From Valencia hispanica (lineage: Eukaryota; Chordata; Actinopteri; Cyprinodontiformes; Valenciidae): DNA of 64,000 nt. Below, in pieces: positions 1 to 11,577 of the stretch (the first letter of the stretch is position 1; every line of letters begins with the position of its first letter). The translations under genes were made by a program, and so were the position numbers. The DNA is taken from contig OY747716.1 of the NCBI GenBank assembly GCA_963556495.2, positions 48,076,318 through 48,140,317 on the forward strand. Direction: 5' to 3'. The notes beneath the pieces were generated by a model. That model had not been told where the DNA came from. It was given only the letters and a program-made list of their open reading frames with translations, and made no database searches.

Positions 1-128
1 TATGTATGTTTGCTATATGTATGTTGTCCTTGATGTGTCTGTATGAATTTTTTTTCATATCCTATCTGTATATTGTCTAAGGTTGTCGATTTTTCCTGCC
101 GTAGGACAACGGATGAAAATTAGCTGCT

Positions 129-725
129 GTGCTAACTAGGGGTGCACCGATCCCACTTTTTCAGTCCCGATACCGATGCCTGGGCTTTGTGTATCCGTCG
201 ATACCCGATACCGATCCGATACTATTGTTGAATTAATAATGAACTGTATACTCTCCACCTTATACCTTACTTGAAGAGACTAAAGGTACCAGACTTTACT
301 AACTAAATGTAACTACGACTTCTTTTTTCCCTTTTGACCCCGCTCCTTTTGTTTTGCTGAGGTGCAGGAATTCAGCGTGCTCCTTAGCATAGTGTTTCTG
401 GATGACCTTGATAAAAGTGGTAGTGTTGTACTTTGCAGTAATACCACCTCCCCTCGAAACATTTACTTTGCAGACATTGCAAACAGCCGATGAACTAGTT
501 GGAGTGGCAAGCGGGAAATATCTCCACACAGCCGACCCTCTGGCTCGCTCCATGTTGCTCCTAGCATGCGACGCACGTGAAGCTGACGCATGAAATACGT
601 TCTGCTGCGACGAAAAAACAAAAATCCTGGATCGGCCTGTGGATCAGTTCATTTTTCCGATCCCCGATCCAGCTATTTTGTCAGCATCGCGGCCGATATC
701 CGATCGGTGCACCCCCGGTGCTAAC
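129..725 (-). mobile_element. hAT-type MITE with exact 8-bp target duplication and a BED-finger remnant
   Basis: The element spans 137-717 and is bounded by the 8-bp direct repeat GTGCTAAC (129-136 and 718-725). Its ends are inverted repeats: TAGGGGTGCACCGATC on the left, and CGGGGGTGCACCGATC when the right end is read in reverse. An 8-bp duplication with this terminus is characteristic of hAT transposons. Inside, the minus strand at 299-553 encodes an 84-residue frame with an aromatic W-R-Y-F start, a C-x2-C pair (CNVC) and an H-x4-H pair (HYAKEH). That is the layout of a BED zinc finger, the DNA-binding head of hAT transposases. No catalytic or dimerisation region remains, so this is a non-autonomous derivative. 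Confidence 0.85.
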
Positions 726-1664
726 TCCGGCATATTTACATTGAAGTTTTCCTGACACGCTGATTAATATGCATTGTCCTAATTTAAATAAATAAATAAA
801 CTACTGCTGAATAACAACAGTTCAGATGAATCCTTCCGATGAATTTGGAGACTGTGAGGGGATATAAACCTCCAGAAACCAGGAACGTCGGCATCATTCA
901 GAGGAAGTAAGCAGCAGTACAGTTTCAGTCATTGCATGAGAAGATGTTATCGGCCTCTGCAGATGCTGCCTGCAACAGATGGAGATGCAAACGAGGTGAT
1001 GTTTCAGCCGAGCGGAGCAGATGTTTCAGTTCGTTATGATGGAGGAATGAGAGTTTTTTTTTTTTCTCCCCCTGCTTGATGCGGATGAATGCTGCTTTAT
1101 TGTCTGTGAAGCCGTGCGGGATCACAATGTGATGAATGCTGGGCAGTAAAACACAAATAAGCAGCTCTCAGTGGCCTGATAGGTCTGCCAGTGTGGATGT
1201 TTGAATATGAAGGCAGCAGAGAGATTTTACTGCAACCAAGCGGGTGAGTTCTCCTCCTGTTTCCACCAAACTGTGGGACATAAACGCATCTCCTCATTAG
1301 CTCGTTGTGTTATTTAGTGATGCTTCTTGTTTCTTCACATTTTCCTTCAAAGAAATGTTCATGTGTCTCTTTAAGGTTGTCCTGAGCAACAGTTCTCCAG
1401 TCCGTCTGAAGGTCTTTCAAAGTTTTTGTTGGACTAAATCTTCTTGTCCCTCAGTTTCAGTTCGGTGTCTGTGTCATGATCCTTTGTGTTTTTAGTTTCA
1501 TTGTGTTTGCATCTTCATTTAGATTTCATCATTTTCAGCTCATTCCTCCCTCTGTGTTAGCTCTGTTTGATTTCTCTCATTAGGATTATTGTTCTCTGAT
1601 TTGAGTTTCCTTCTTCATGGTGTTTATACTTATGTTTTCCTCCTGTTATATCCACCCAGGCAAG
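726..1664. other. Unannotated intergenic stretch
   Basis: No exon, RNA gene or recognisable repeat is visible. Open frames here are short and lack splice-compatible conserved motifs. Confidence 0.5.
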
Positions 1665-1885
1665 GCAATTTTATTTGTATAGCAACACTCTCAACAACAA
1701 GGTGATTCAAGGTGCTTTACATGATTAGGGGAAAAAGTAAAAACAGCAAAAGCGCATAAAACACACAGAGCATACAAAACATGAAAACATTACTCAAAGG
1801 CTCAAACTCTAAACAGAAACGTTTTTAGCCTTGATTTAAAATAACTCCGTGTTTCAGCAGCTTTGTAGTTTTCTGGACGTTTGTT
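1660..1885 (-). mobile_element. LINE 3' end (minus strand)
   Basis: Read on the minus strand, this ends in a widespread teleost LINE tail: 'gtaaagcaccttgaatcacc', then a 'tatacaaataaaattgcc' tail and a short TTGCC-like repeat. Only the 3' untranslated end is present, as expected from 5'-truncated target-primed insertion. The exact family (L2 or RTE type) cannot be settled by eye. Confidence 0.55.
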
Positions 1886-4179
1886 CCATTAGTGCTTTTA
1901 CTTTGAGTTTCTCTTGTGCGTCTTTATCCTTGTTTACTTAGATTTAATCATTCTTAGTTAACCATCTGTGTTAGGCTTGCCTTATGCATTTAAGATTATT
2001 TTCTGTCTAGTCTTCTCTTCTTTGTTATGCTTGTTCCTTTGTTTTTTTTCCTCTCTGTTTCCTCCCTTTCATCTATTCTGCTTCTGGTTTTTTTTGAACG
2101 TTTTTGGACTTTGCTTATTAAACTTTTGGGTCCTCCTTAAACTACAACATGACAGCCTGGTTGTTTTCAGATTTGTCTTTTTTGTGTGTGGACGGCCGGA
2201 TGTTTAGATCTGATGGATGGAGTCTGGTTATCCGGAGGAACTTTGCTGAGGGAGGACGTGGTTCTGATCCGATCTCATGGACCGATCAGTCCCCATGGAA
2301 CCAAAACAAGAGCCGATCCACTGGTCCTGCCCTCGCCAGATCCTGTTTAGGGTGTTTTTAATGGTCAGGATCTGAAGTCGTAGTTCCAGTTTTAATCTGG
2401 ACTACTCAGAACAGAGCTGCACGTTTCTGTCTCACATCTGTCACTGTTTCTTGTACATCTGCTCACGTTGAACCCTCAGACGTTAGAACCAGGCTGCAGT
2501 AGCTGTCCTTCTCCCAGCGTCTCTGGATAAACACAGACCTCCAGACAGATTTATTACCAGCTCCTCTCTGCAGATCCAGCCTCCTGTCTTGTCTGTGGGC
2601 AGCATTGTCTGCTTGCCTGTAATCATCTCAACGGCCCTTCAGGAGCTTCCACTATCACAGCACATTTACATTTATGATCCTCTTCCTGCTGCAGCATTCA
2701 TTCCGTTTTAAACTGGGGAACTTCATCTTTTTCTGGGGGGCGATGATGAAGCTGCTCCTGGTTTTTGATGTGGTTTCCCAGAGGAAAACCAGCAGCTGCA
2801 TCAAAGCAGAGACTCAAAATGTGACCTGATGCGTTCCCTTTCAAAATAAAAGCCACTCAGGTGGGTTGTCCTGATGGTTCACATGATCAGGTTTGTTTAT
2901 TTTGACTGAAACTGAAAGAAAAACAAACCTATAAGTCTTAATTCTCAGATAAACCTTTAAAAGATCCAAACAATTCCACTTATGTGCAAAAATGAAATAA
3001 TACACCCTCTATTTCTTTTCTATATACAGTTTATTTTATTTAAGACAACATTTTACTATTACTAAGAGCTGCTCAGTAGCATGAAAAACTTTTATTTACT
3101 TTATTTTACTCAGCAAACAGCCTCTAGTTAAACTCTAAACTCCGAACCTATTGAATAAAATTCATTTTAATTCCATCAACTTTTCGTTGGGCTTTACTTT
3201 CTTAAAAATACAATTCATGCTATTGAATAAAACATTTTTGAATTTAATTTTAGAAGAAGCACATACTGAACCTAACACCTTTTATATATAATTAATTTTT
3301 CTATTTTCTTCATTTTATTTAAAAATAATGATTTAATCTTAAACTTTGATGTGTTACAATGTTATTTTTTTACATTTATATGCATTTCTATAATTCAAAA
3401 AACACTTAACCTTAGTTGATTTAATTAATTTTAATTTAGAATTAAATTCAGCTTTTTTGGCCAAGGTTGTGCAGACAAACAAGGAATTTGACTTCGGTTT
3501 CTGACATGTGAGTAGATGTAAGTATAATAAACATTAGAGCACATAAAATAAAGGTAAAGGAACAATATGTACATGTATTTGCAGCCAATTTTCAAAAATA
3601 TATTTTTATATCTGTGTTTTTTATTATTCATTATAATTTTTGAAATTGATGACCATGAAATAAAAATTAAATCTTGTACTGTGGCATTTAATTTAAAGAT
3701 GTTTTAAATATTTAAATAATTTAGGTATTTTTCTATTCTGTTTAATTTAGTCAAAAATAGCCCTAAACTATTGTGTTGTATTTTAATTTATTTTATTTTA
3801 TTTTAGCATTTAGAAAACACCTAGTCCTTAATTTCTGGACTTGGAATTAATTTATTTTTAATTATTTTATTTCAATGAAATCATATTTTTAATTGTATAT
3901 ATGGGCTTACTTTTATTTTATTCAGTTTTTTTGTAGAAACATTCACTCAGCTTTTTTCTCTTAATGTAAATTTAAATAAACAGAAATATTATAAAAGTGT
4001 ATTGACATGAATTTTTAATAATTTGTTTTAAATTCTCTACATATTTTACCTTAAACCTCCCTACATCTTCCTGTTCCAACATGAGTAAAATATTTTCATT
4101 TGTATTTTCTTCTGGCTAAATAAAGGTAAATTCATTTAAGCACATTTCTTGGAGCAGATCTGTAGCTCATCCTCTGGGT
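1886..4179. other. AT-rich intergenic stretch without a gene
   Basis: From about 2980 to 4110 the sequence is strongly AT-rich with many TTTTATTT and TTTAATT runs. No exon-like segment is seen. Open frames at 1968-2207 and 2149-2361 are low-complexity Phe/Leu/Cys or uninformative sequence and are not supported as genes. Confidence 0.5.
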
Positions 4180-4291
4180 TTTATTTTGAAAGCTGCGCCA
4201 CTGGAAGTCCTTGTTGGGGAGTTATTGGCTTGCTGTGCCGTTTCTCAGTCAGAGAGCAGCAGCTGTTGACGCTCCGCTTCGCATCAGGAGG
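4180..4291 (+). promoter_or_regulatory. Possible promoter and untranslated first exon
   Basis: An inverted CCAAT motif (ATTGG, about 4226) precedes an initiator-like CTCAGTC (about 4245). A short GC-richer segment then ends in a consensus-like splice donor, AGG|GTAAGC, with the exon end at 4291. CpG dinucleotides are more frequent from here to 4620 than in the AT-rich sequence to the left. This could be a distant 5' exon of a plus-strand gene such as pld1, but no transcript evidence is available and the motifs are common by chance. Confidence 0.2.
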
Positions 4292-4671
4292 GTAAGCCTC
4301 ACGTCTGGTCCTCGGAGACTCGCTTCACTCCATGTTATTTGTTTTATTTTATTCTATATGTATTTATTTGTTCCTCTGTTTCCTTCATGGACGCGTCGCG
4401 GTTGGTGTGGAGAGAAAGTTTGCTGGAGTTGTGCGTAATTTGGAGAGCATCTTGGAGAACGCGTTAGTCTGATGATGAGCTTTATTGATTGATTGATTGA
4501 TTTATTGGTTTGGTTCGGTGGTGTGGAGGAATCCCTCGTCTCTGCTGCATCTCGGTGCGGTTCTGGTCGCTCTCATGTGGACTCCAGGTGAATTAAATCA
4601 GACGGTTCTGGCCCGGAGGCGGGCTGCTTGGTTGGTTGCTGGGATGGGAACGAGTCTGACCTGTCTGAGGA

Positions 4672-4705
4672 GTCATCATCATCATCACCATCATCATCAT
4701 CACCC
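4672..4705. repeat. (CAT)n microsatellite
   Basis: About eleven CAT/CAC triplets in a row. Overlapping His-rich and Ser-rich frames come only from this repeat. Confidence 0.9.
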
Positions 4706-4937
4706 GGTTTGTCACTCCTGCCTCCCTGGCTTCTTCCCCTTTCTATGTGGTTGTTTTTTAAAATCCATTTCATGGAACCAAAGCACACCACTTCCCCTCC
4801 GTGTGACTGCGAGCCCTCTCGGTGTTTGACCCAGTCTCTCTCGGCTCCCAGCCTGTCAGCAGACCTCCATCTTGTTCCTCACATCTGCAGAAAGTCCCCG
4901 CTCTTCATGTCGCAACGCTGTCCTCTTTCTGCAACGC

Positions 4938-4982
4938 TGAGGAGGAGGAGGAGGAGGAGGAGGAGGAGGAGGAGGAGGAGGT
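4938..4982. repeat. (GAG)n microsatellite
   Basis: About fifteen uninterrupted GAG triplets. They produce artefactual poly-Glu, poly-Arg and poly-Leu frames on both strands. Confidence 0.95.
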
Positions 4983-5250
4983 TGCTGAAAGACTGCTGTG
5001 GTGTAAAAGCTGACAGGAAGCCGTGAGAAGCAGAACAGTCACAGGTCGTGTTGAAAGTTGAAAAAGTCCAGGTCCCTCCAGGAACCAAAACCTTTATAGC
5101 CCGGAGCTCTTTTTAAAAAAAAACAAAGAAAAAGGTTTTCCTTGTGTGGAGTCTCCATGATCTCTCTGGTTACTCCCACTGCAGTCTCATACATGCCTGC
5201 TAGAGTAACCGGTGTCTCTACATTGGCCGTAGGTGTAAGTGTGAGCATGT

Positions 5251-6462
5251 AGAGTTAAAACCCCCCATCTCCGGCTGAATCTGTCCAAGACAGAAGACCT
5301 CGTCTTTCCTGTACAGCACGACTTCACCATCAGTGATTGGCCTCACAAAGTAGGGATGTGCATTGGCAAGAATCTGATACGGTACGCATCACGATACAGC
5401 GGGGAGGCGACACGATATATCGCGATACTATGAATAAGACGATATATTGTGATTTTTAAAACTGAATGGAACTGTAGAAAAACTGTCACATCATTCTAAA
5501 CACTCCAACCTGTTTCATACTTTAACACATCCAGTTTTATTAATAGATCTAGTTGATCCACTGGAACCAAGAAGGTGAAAACAGCCATAAAACTACCAGT
5601 TATACTTTTAATTTTACTACAAAAATTACTGTCATCATTACTGCCTCCATTAAAATTCTAAAAAAGAAAAGAAATTGAAACCTTGCTTTTGAATATTGAT
5701 ATATCGACGTATCGATATTTTCTAACATCCCTGCCACAAAGTCAACTAAGAATTCGGGGGTTAACACCAATGACCAGCTAACCCTCAAAGAAAACATTTC
5801 TGCCGTTTCTCCTGCATGCAGATCTTCTCTGTGCAACATCGGGACGATCAGACCTCACCTCACGGTTTACGCCACCCAACTCCTTGTGCAGGCGCTCGTC
5901 CTCTCTCTGCTCGATTACCTCAATGCACTTCTTGACTGCAGGTGATCCAGGTCTCATTTTTAACCAGACTCGCGCCACTCACTCCTGTGTTCAGATCTCT
6001 GCGCTGGCTTCCAGTAGCTGCCCGCATCAGATTCAAGGCCCCTCTGTACCTGAACACTCTGGTCCAGGTCTACGCTTCCACCCGCAACCAGCGAGCAGCG
6101 ACTGGTGTTTTCTGCTCCACGTGGCAAAAGAATCAGTGACTGCACCATTTTAGTTCTGTGATACCACAATGGTGGAATGAGCTGCCCTGCCCAGCTCTGC
6201 ACGCACACCAGCCTCCTTTGCTATCTTCAAGAGATGGCTAAAACCAGAATTTTGTATTTTTTTGGCAACTTCCTAGGCGCTTAAAAAAAACAAAAAACCC
6301 AACAACAGTATTTTGGTTACAGCTGAGAGATTTCCTTCTCTCAGCGCTTACTAACACCGTGTGGGCCTGACCTAGTTTATGCTCGTTATCTTCCTCATTT
6401 GTAAGTCGCTTTGGGTAAAAGCGTCTGCGAGATGACTAAATGTGAACATAAATGTACTTGAC
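5251..6462 (+). mobile_element. L2-like LINE 3' fragment, split by a hAT MITE
   Basis: Decayed plus-strand reverse-transcriptase C-terminal sequence can be followed through several frames. It includes 'SLCNIGTIRPHLT', then a decayed LVQALV-type segment, then 'LRWLPVAARIRFKAPLYL' (near 6000-6060), then a W-N-E-L-P segment near 6172. These are the usual order in the region after RT in teleost L2-like LINEs. The element ends in 'gtaagtcgctttgggtaaaa' followed by GCGTCTGCGAGATGACTAAA, the conserved tail of this group. Frameshifts and stops show that it is a dead copy. The segment 5351-5733 is a later hAT insertion. Confidence 0.75.
5342..5741. mobile_element. hAT-type MITE nested in the LINE
   Basis: The element 5351-5733 is flanked by TCACAAAG and CCACAAAG (7 of 8 identical), fitting an aged 8-bp duplication. 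Its termini are TAGGGATGT and, read in reverse, CAGGGATGT. Subterminal sequence is rich in ATCG/CGAT blocks typical of this MITE group. It interrupts the LINE reading order, so it is the younger of the two. Confidence 0.8.
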
Positions 6463-7190
6463 TATGTATTTACCCAAGTAAAAGTACAAAGTAGTATGCA
6501 GCGGTGTTAACCAGGCTGCACAATCTGGTCTCCAGGTGGACGTAATTCCTGTTCTGGCTCCATATCCCCGACGGCACATGTGCCAAACTCAAGGCCAGAT
6601 CCGGCCACATTTATAGAACCTTCAAGATAACAATGCCAAATTACATCAATGTGAAAAGATGTTCAGTATTATCAGATTTTAGGAAGTACGCATGGAATGC
6701 AGATGACTATTTATCAATATTTTTACATATTTTATGTTTATGGGTTGTCTTACTTGGCCCCTAAGCTCCGGAACCAGCTACCTGTCCTTGTCAGGCGTAC
6801 ACCGACTCTCTACTATACCATTGCCTTCGCGGCCAGTTGAAAATTATAGCAACCTATGTTATGCTATGTTTTAGCGCCTTTTGATCGCTGATGGCGGCAT
6901 ACAAACAAAGGATGTGGATGAAGATGAAAGAGGTCATTCAGAAAAGAACTCGAGTATGAGTAAAACAAAAAGTAGTACGTAAAAAGGGCTACTTGAGCAC
7001 TGAGTAAATTAAGATGTCATCAGATGCAATTTCTGGTGTTTTTATAGACTGAAATGAAAGAAAACTTGCTAATAGATGACAATTACAAAATCATGAATTC
7101 AGGCCGGGAAAAAAACCCCAAAACAATGAAATGCTTTCAATACAAAATGTTAAAACTAATACGTACAGTAGTTAATAGGGTTGTAAATGT
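6463..7190. other. Intergenic stretch with faint repeat remnants
   Basis: No gene is seen. The text at 6455-6500 ('acccaagtaaaagtac') and at 6960-6995 resembles ends of decayed hAT elements. A fragment near 6763-6830 resembles the C-terminal part of a LINE ORF (NQLPVLVRRTPT) but is too short to classify. Confidence 0.35.
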
Positions 7191-7194
7191 GCAG

Positions 7195-7625
7195 ACATTC
7201 AGGTAACTGAATCAATTAAAGAAAAGATTCCCATGAGAGCCTCTGAGCATCATCTCAGACCTGGACACCTCATCCAATGCATCTCGCTAACCGAGAGCTA
7301 ACGGCGCGTTGAGGTGTTACTGAGGCTTTGGAGCGCCGTCGTTTTCCTCCTGCTGAAGCGATAGCTTGCAGGTCAGGAAATGGCAAACGATTCAGAGAGT
7401 TTTTCCGACTTCTGATCACTTTGATCTGAGGAAAGGTTCCCTGATTTCCAAACTTTGGCTGAAGTGGAGCTTAATTCCAGTCTCCAGTGTGGTAGCGGAG
7501 CGCAGATTCAGCCTCCAGAACAACATCTAAACCGCCATGAGAAGTCAGCTGTTTGAGGCAAAAATCCAAAACCTCTGCAGTGATCCCACTATTTGATTAG
7601 GCAGACATGGCCGATCATTTCAGCT
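7195..7625 (+). pseudogene. hAT transposase C-terminal remnant (dimerisation domain)
   Basis: Reading from 7477 on the plus strand gives PVSSVVAERRFSLQNNI, a stop, then TAMRSQLFEAKIQNL. The pattern of small residues, then AER-x-FS, a spaced basic stretch and an R-x-x-L is the signature of the hAT dimerisation domain. The internal stop and decayed flanks make it a pseudogene. The upstream part (about 7215-7275, 'cccatgagagc', 'gacctggacac') is also present in reverse inside pld1 intron 2 near 58280-58340, so both derive from one hAT family. Confidence 0.65.
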
Positions 7626-7799
7626 CCATGTGGATCAGGAGGAACCTGTGAGACTGTGTGTTCTGCCCACAGCAGGGCGAACTGTCCGTAGTTTAAGTGC
7701 AATCATTTAATTTTAATCCCTTTATATGTAGTTCTATGTTTGGATTGAATTTGATTTTAAAATTAATTCAAAAAAATAATACTAATATGTTATTTAAAA

Positions 7800-8136
7800 A
7801 CTTGATATAACTCTGGATAAGTGGAGAACAAACAGAATATGGAGGACTGATGCTGCCAACATTAAAATAAATCCTCTGTCTATCTATATATCTCTATCTC
7901 TGGGGTGTCGTGGGGCGCAGGGGTTAGAGCGGGCGGCCCATGTGCAGAGGCTTCAATTCTCAACGTGGCCGTCTTCCCCCACCTCTCTCCCCCTTCATAA
8001 ACCCTGTCCACTGTCAATAAAGGCCAGTCGGGCCCAAAAAACCTTTATCTAGAAAGATATCTAGGATTTATTTTAAGGTTGGCAGGATCAGTCCTCCATA
8101 TTCTGTTTGTTCTCCGCTTGTCCAGAGTTATGAAAA
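7800..8136. repeat. Inverted repeat interrupted by a SINE
   Basis: The left arm (about 7806-7885) contains 'gagaacaaacagaatatgg' and 'ttaaaataaatcct'. The right arm (about 8052-8135) is its reverse complement, with 'ccatattctgtttgttctc' and 'aggatttattttaa'. The arms are about 80 bases with few mismatches, and the SINE sits between them. Before that insertion the two arms would have formed a nearly perfect short-loop palindrome. Confidence 0.75.
7900..8046 (+). mobile_element. tRNA-derived SINE
   Basis: A tRNA-like head 'ggcgcaggggttagagcg' carries an A-box-like segment. It is followed by a pyrimidine-rich body and the tail 'caataaaggccagtcgggc', which is characteristic of common teleost tRNA-SINEs. 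The B-box part is eroded. Confidence 0.65.
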
Positions 8137-8980
8137 CACATCAAACAGAATTAATTAAGAGGGTGAGATGTGCAAAGATGTCTTCAGAAGACATTCAGAA
8201 ACTCTGCATGGATATTAATTCTGTATTAATGACTGCAAACTCCCCGACGGAGGAATGCTGGGATATCTAGCATATTTGTTTCTATGCCATAGGCTGATGG
8301 GTTTCATTTCACAGTGATGTCTGATGGTTTTTCCAGCAAACAGTCGTCAGGATGATGGGAGTGCTGGTTGACTTTCTGGGTGGGAACCTGTTTGTGTGTG
8401 TGCTTTGGCACCGAACACACAGAACCGTAGATGGAGAGGTGGGTGCGGCGGACGATTTCAGCCTTTAATCAATACTGTCAGGGCTAAATGTCAGGAATCG
8501 TGACGGATGGGTTCATCCTGCAGGGATGCCTCTGAGAACCAGAGAACATGCATTCATCTGTAAGCTGGAGATGAAATCAGGGGTTTTTCTGTTGCTTCGA
8601 TGACGACCGGCTCTGTTTTACCTGAGGAGCAGACATCTGGAGAGGGTTGGCGGATGTGTCCAAACAGACAAACAAGTTAAATACACAGTGAGGAAATCCA
8701 ACAGCGCGCCCCTCCTTCCTCAGAACATCCGGGCTAACAACGATGGAAAGGATCAGCAGCATCCAGGCTTTCTTTATTAGGAGATAAAGTGTTTTATGTG
8801 ACCCGATTCTGGTTCTGGATGGCGTGAAAGCAGCTGTAAGAAATATGAAGGAGAAGGAAAAGAGTAAGAACTAAAGATTTTATGAAGCTATAAATTAATG
8901 TTTGTGCTTCATCATTAAAAGAAGAGGAGATCCGACATTTCTGTTAGATTATTGAGTTGCTTGGTAATAAGACAGGAGGT
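8137..8980. other. Unannotated intergenic stretch
   Basis: No exon-like or repeat-like signal stands out. The short frames at 8079-8270 and 8577-8762 show no recognised domain. Confidence 0.45.
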
Positions 8981-9535
8981 CATCCGTCCGTCCGTCCGTC
9001 CATCCATCCAACCACCCGTCCGTCCGTCCATCCATCCAACCAACCAACCAATCATCTGTCCGTCCGTCCAACCGTCCGTCCGTCCGTCCGTCCATCCATC
9101 CAACCACCCGTCCGTCCGTCCATCCATCCATCCATCCAACCAACCAACCGTCCGTCCGTCCATCCATCCAACCAACCAACCAATCATCTGTCCGTCCGTC
9201 CAACCGTCCGTCCGTCCATCCATCCATCCAACCAACCAACCAACCGTCCGTCCAACCAACCATCCGTCCATCCATCCAACCACCCGTCCGTCCAACCGTC
9301 CGTCCATACGTCCATCCGTCCGTCCATCCATCCAACCATCCGTCCGTCCGTCCATCCAACCATCCATCCGTCCGTCCAGCCATCCGTCCAACCAACCAAC
9401 CATCTGTCCATCCATCCAACCAACCATACATCCGTCCGTCCGTCCCTCCATCCCTCCATCCATCCAACCATCCATCCGTCCGTCTATCCAAACATCCGTC
9501 CGTCCGTCCGTCCGTCCGTCCGTCCGTCCGTCCAC
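8981..9535. repeat. Compound tetranucleotide microsatellite (CCGT/CCAT/CCAA)n
   Basis: About 555 bases of a strict 4-base period made of CCGT, CCAT, CCAA and occasional CCAC/CTGT units. Blocks recur in the same order, for example the group running AACCAACC-AATCATCTGTCC near 9040 and again near 9175. This indicates a higher-order repeat from slippage or unequal exchange. Because 4 is not a multiple of 3, a stop-free run in one frame implies stop-free runs in all three. The long frames on both strands are therefore artefacts. Confidence 0.95.
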
Positions 9536-10535
9536 CTTTCTTGTCACCAGACTTTGTGATTCGGTATAAAAGTGTTTGAGTTAAACTTGGATGCTTCTAG
9601 TAACAAGTGAAGATGCTGGCTTCCTGTCGGAAGCTCACAGCATCACAGAACCTGTTTGGCTTGAGGGCTTGACTTGTAGAGAGGCAGAGACCTCAGGAGC
9701 AGGGCTGCATGATGTTACAAAGTCTTGGGATGATGATCTCAGTTGTAATTTATCCCTGTTTTCATTTTTCCTCTCCTTCTCATCTGTGCATCCATCACTG
9801 TGGGGCCGTTAGCACTTTGGGCAAGGTTGTTGGTGTGAGACTCTGTCCTCCCTTAGGAGGAAAAATGGAAGTTCATAACCCTTGGGATATTTTAGCTAAA
9901 ACTGTTGCAATTCAAACAGTCCTTTGTGATACGAATGTTGCACACAGACGTTTTGTCAGTCTGTAGATGTGCAAAGCAGAAAGAGAAGGGTCCTCATAAA
10001 CCTGCAGCTGTAACCTCAGTGAGCCGTGGTTTTATAAAGAGTTCAGTCCGAGGGACTGAATATAAATTCATGTCAAATGTTTCAGCTCCTTATTTGTAAA
10101 AGGCTTGTAGTTTAATTTGAGCCGCTGTTTGTTCTCCTCATCCGCTCCTGCTGTGATATTTCAGTGTCTGGATTCAAGAAATCCTGATTTAATCATTAGA
10201 AAATCAGAAAGTTTCACCGCTAAAAGGTGACTGAAAAGGTTTCTCCTCTAAACGCGACTTAACTCGGGGTTAAAAGGATTATCTTGTTGCAAAAAGGTCA
10301 GGTTCTTCATCTGTAATTCAATGTGTCAGTTAAATTAACGTCTCTCTCGTCTCCACCGAGGCAGAATCTAAAGTAGCTGCAGTTCAATTTTTCATCTAAA
10401 AAGCACTGGGAGTATTTTGTTAACTGGTTTCTAGTCTGCAGACGCGCTTACCAAGGAGGAAGTTTAAGTCTAATCCGCTGCTCTCCACTGAGTGAGCTTT
10501 TAACAGATTACAAAGTCGTCCGGAGCTCCTCATAT
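9536..10535. other. Unannotated intergenic stretch
   Basis: No gene or clear repeat was recognised. The frames at 9591-10099 have no domain signature and no convincing splice context. Confidence 0.4.
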
Positions 10536-10539
10536 CGGC

Positions 10540-10890
10540 AGGAGGGTTGGTGTTAAACAAACAGGGGAGGACAAACAAACAAAAAAAACCTGTTGGACTT
10601 CATCCAATCCTGGAAACAGGAAAGCAGCTTGGATTGGGAACCATCCAGAAATGGTCCATGAAATTATGCAAAACAGACGAGCCAACAACCCAACCGGAAA
10701 CTCATAAAGTTAATTTAGGGTTGGGAATCAAAACAGGCTTCATATATGGGACACCTGCCACGTTTTTTAGCAACAGATGGCGCAGGATGAACATGTAGAC
10801 AACAAGCTAATGAGCATTGTTAAGTACGGTGAAAGATCTGTGATGCTGTGGGTCTGTTTCTCCTCAAAAAACCTTGGAAACTTAATTTGA
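10540..10890 (+). pseudogene. Tc1/mariner-like transposase remnant
   Basis: From 10822 the plus strand reads KYGERSVMLWVCFSSKNLGN. This resembles the Tc1 transposase stretch around the second catalytic Asp, typically GG-S-V-M-V/L-W-G-C-F-S. Upstream sequence is disrupted by stops. It is a short, dead fragment. Confidence 0.4.
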
Positions 10891-11577
10891 AATGCCAGGG
10901 TATCCGCGGGGTCTTAAAATATTAAAAGTTCATGAATTGATTTAAGGAAAATTAAGGCGGTTAAAAAGTCTTAAATCAATTTAGTAAAGTTTTATATTTG
11001 GTTGATATTGACATGTTTTTAGTCTATCAAAAATAGATGCATGTACGACGGAGTGTTTGGGCCATTATAGATAAAAGAAAACAAAAATTGGATTAGTACA
11101 TTTCTGCCAAATAGCTCAGACAATTTAAGATGAATTTCACGTTTTCAAGAAAAAATGAGAGAACCTGTGAATTTTTGAGAGAAAACTCAAAAATGTCTTT
11201 GATTAAAGGAAAAACTTTTAAATATTTCTGCTAATACATTTTCTGACATCAAGTCAGAAATTTGTGGGACATTTTTTTTTTTGGTTGAGAATCTGATAAT
11301 TGAGACAGAAAATGCAAGAAGTCCTCTAAGATTTAAGTGTTAAAATTACGAGATGTGCATCTGGATATATTTTTAAAAAGTGTTTGTGGTTCACGTGGCT
11401 CTTTTCCCAGTTCAGAAAGACTTCTACTGAGTGCAGATGAGGCCTGAACGCCTCCAACGCCTTCCTGTGAAAAGGAAGCTGCAACATGGCTGCATCAATG
11501 GCAAATCTGAACCCAGGAGAAGTTGTACGCTCCCCCGAAATCGGACTTCCCACTCAGAAAGTTAGAGATTTTTTTTT
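10891..11577. other. Unannotated stretch; possible MITE end before the tandem array
   Basis: No gene is seen. The segment 11430-11565 shares phrases such as 'cggacttcccactc' with the element at about 38.1 kb, suggesting a shared MITE family. Confidence 0.35.

Noticed and set aside
4497..5088. Frames with poly-His, poly-Ser, poly-Glu and poly-Arg
   Set aside because: They come from the CAT and GAG microsatellites. The neighbouring residues match no protein I know.
7915..7990. tRNA gene
   Set aside because: The A-box-like head belongs to a SINE. The cloverleaf cannot be completed and a SINE tail follows.
8915..9569. Long open frames of up to 210 codons on both strands
   Set aside because: They are translations of a 4-base repeat. 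All frames stay open because no unit combination makes a stop codon, and the products are simple DGRT/RPSV repeats.
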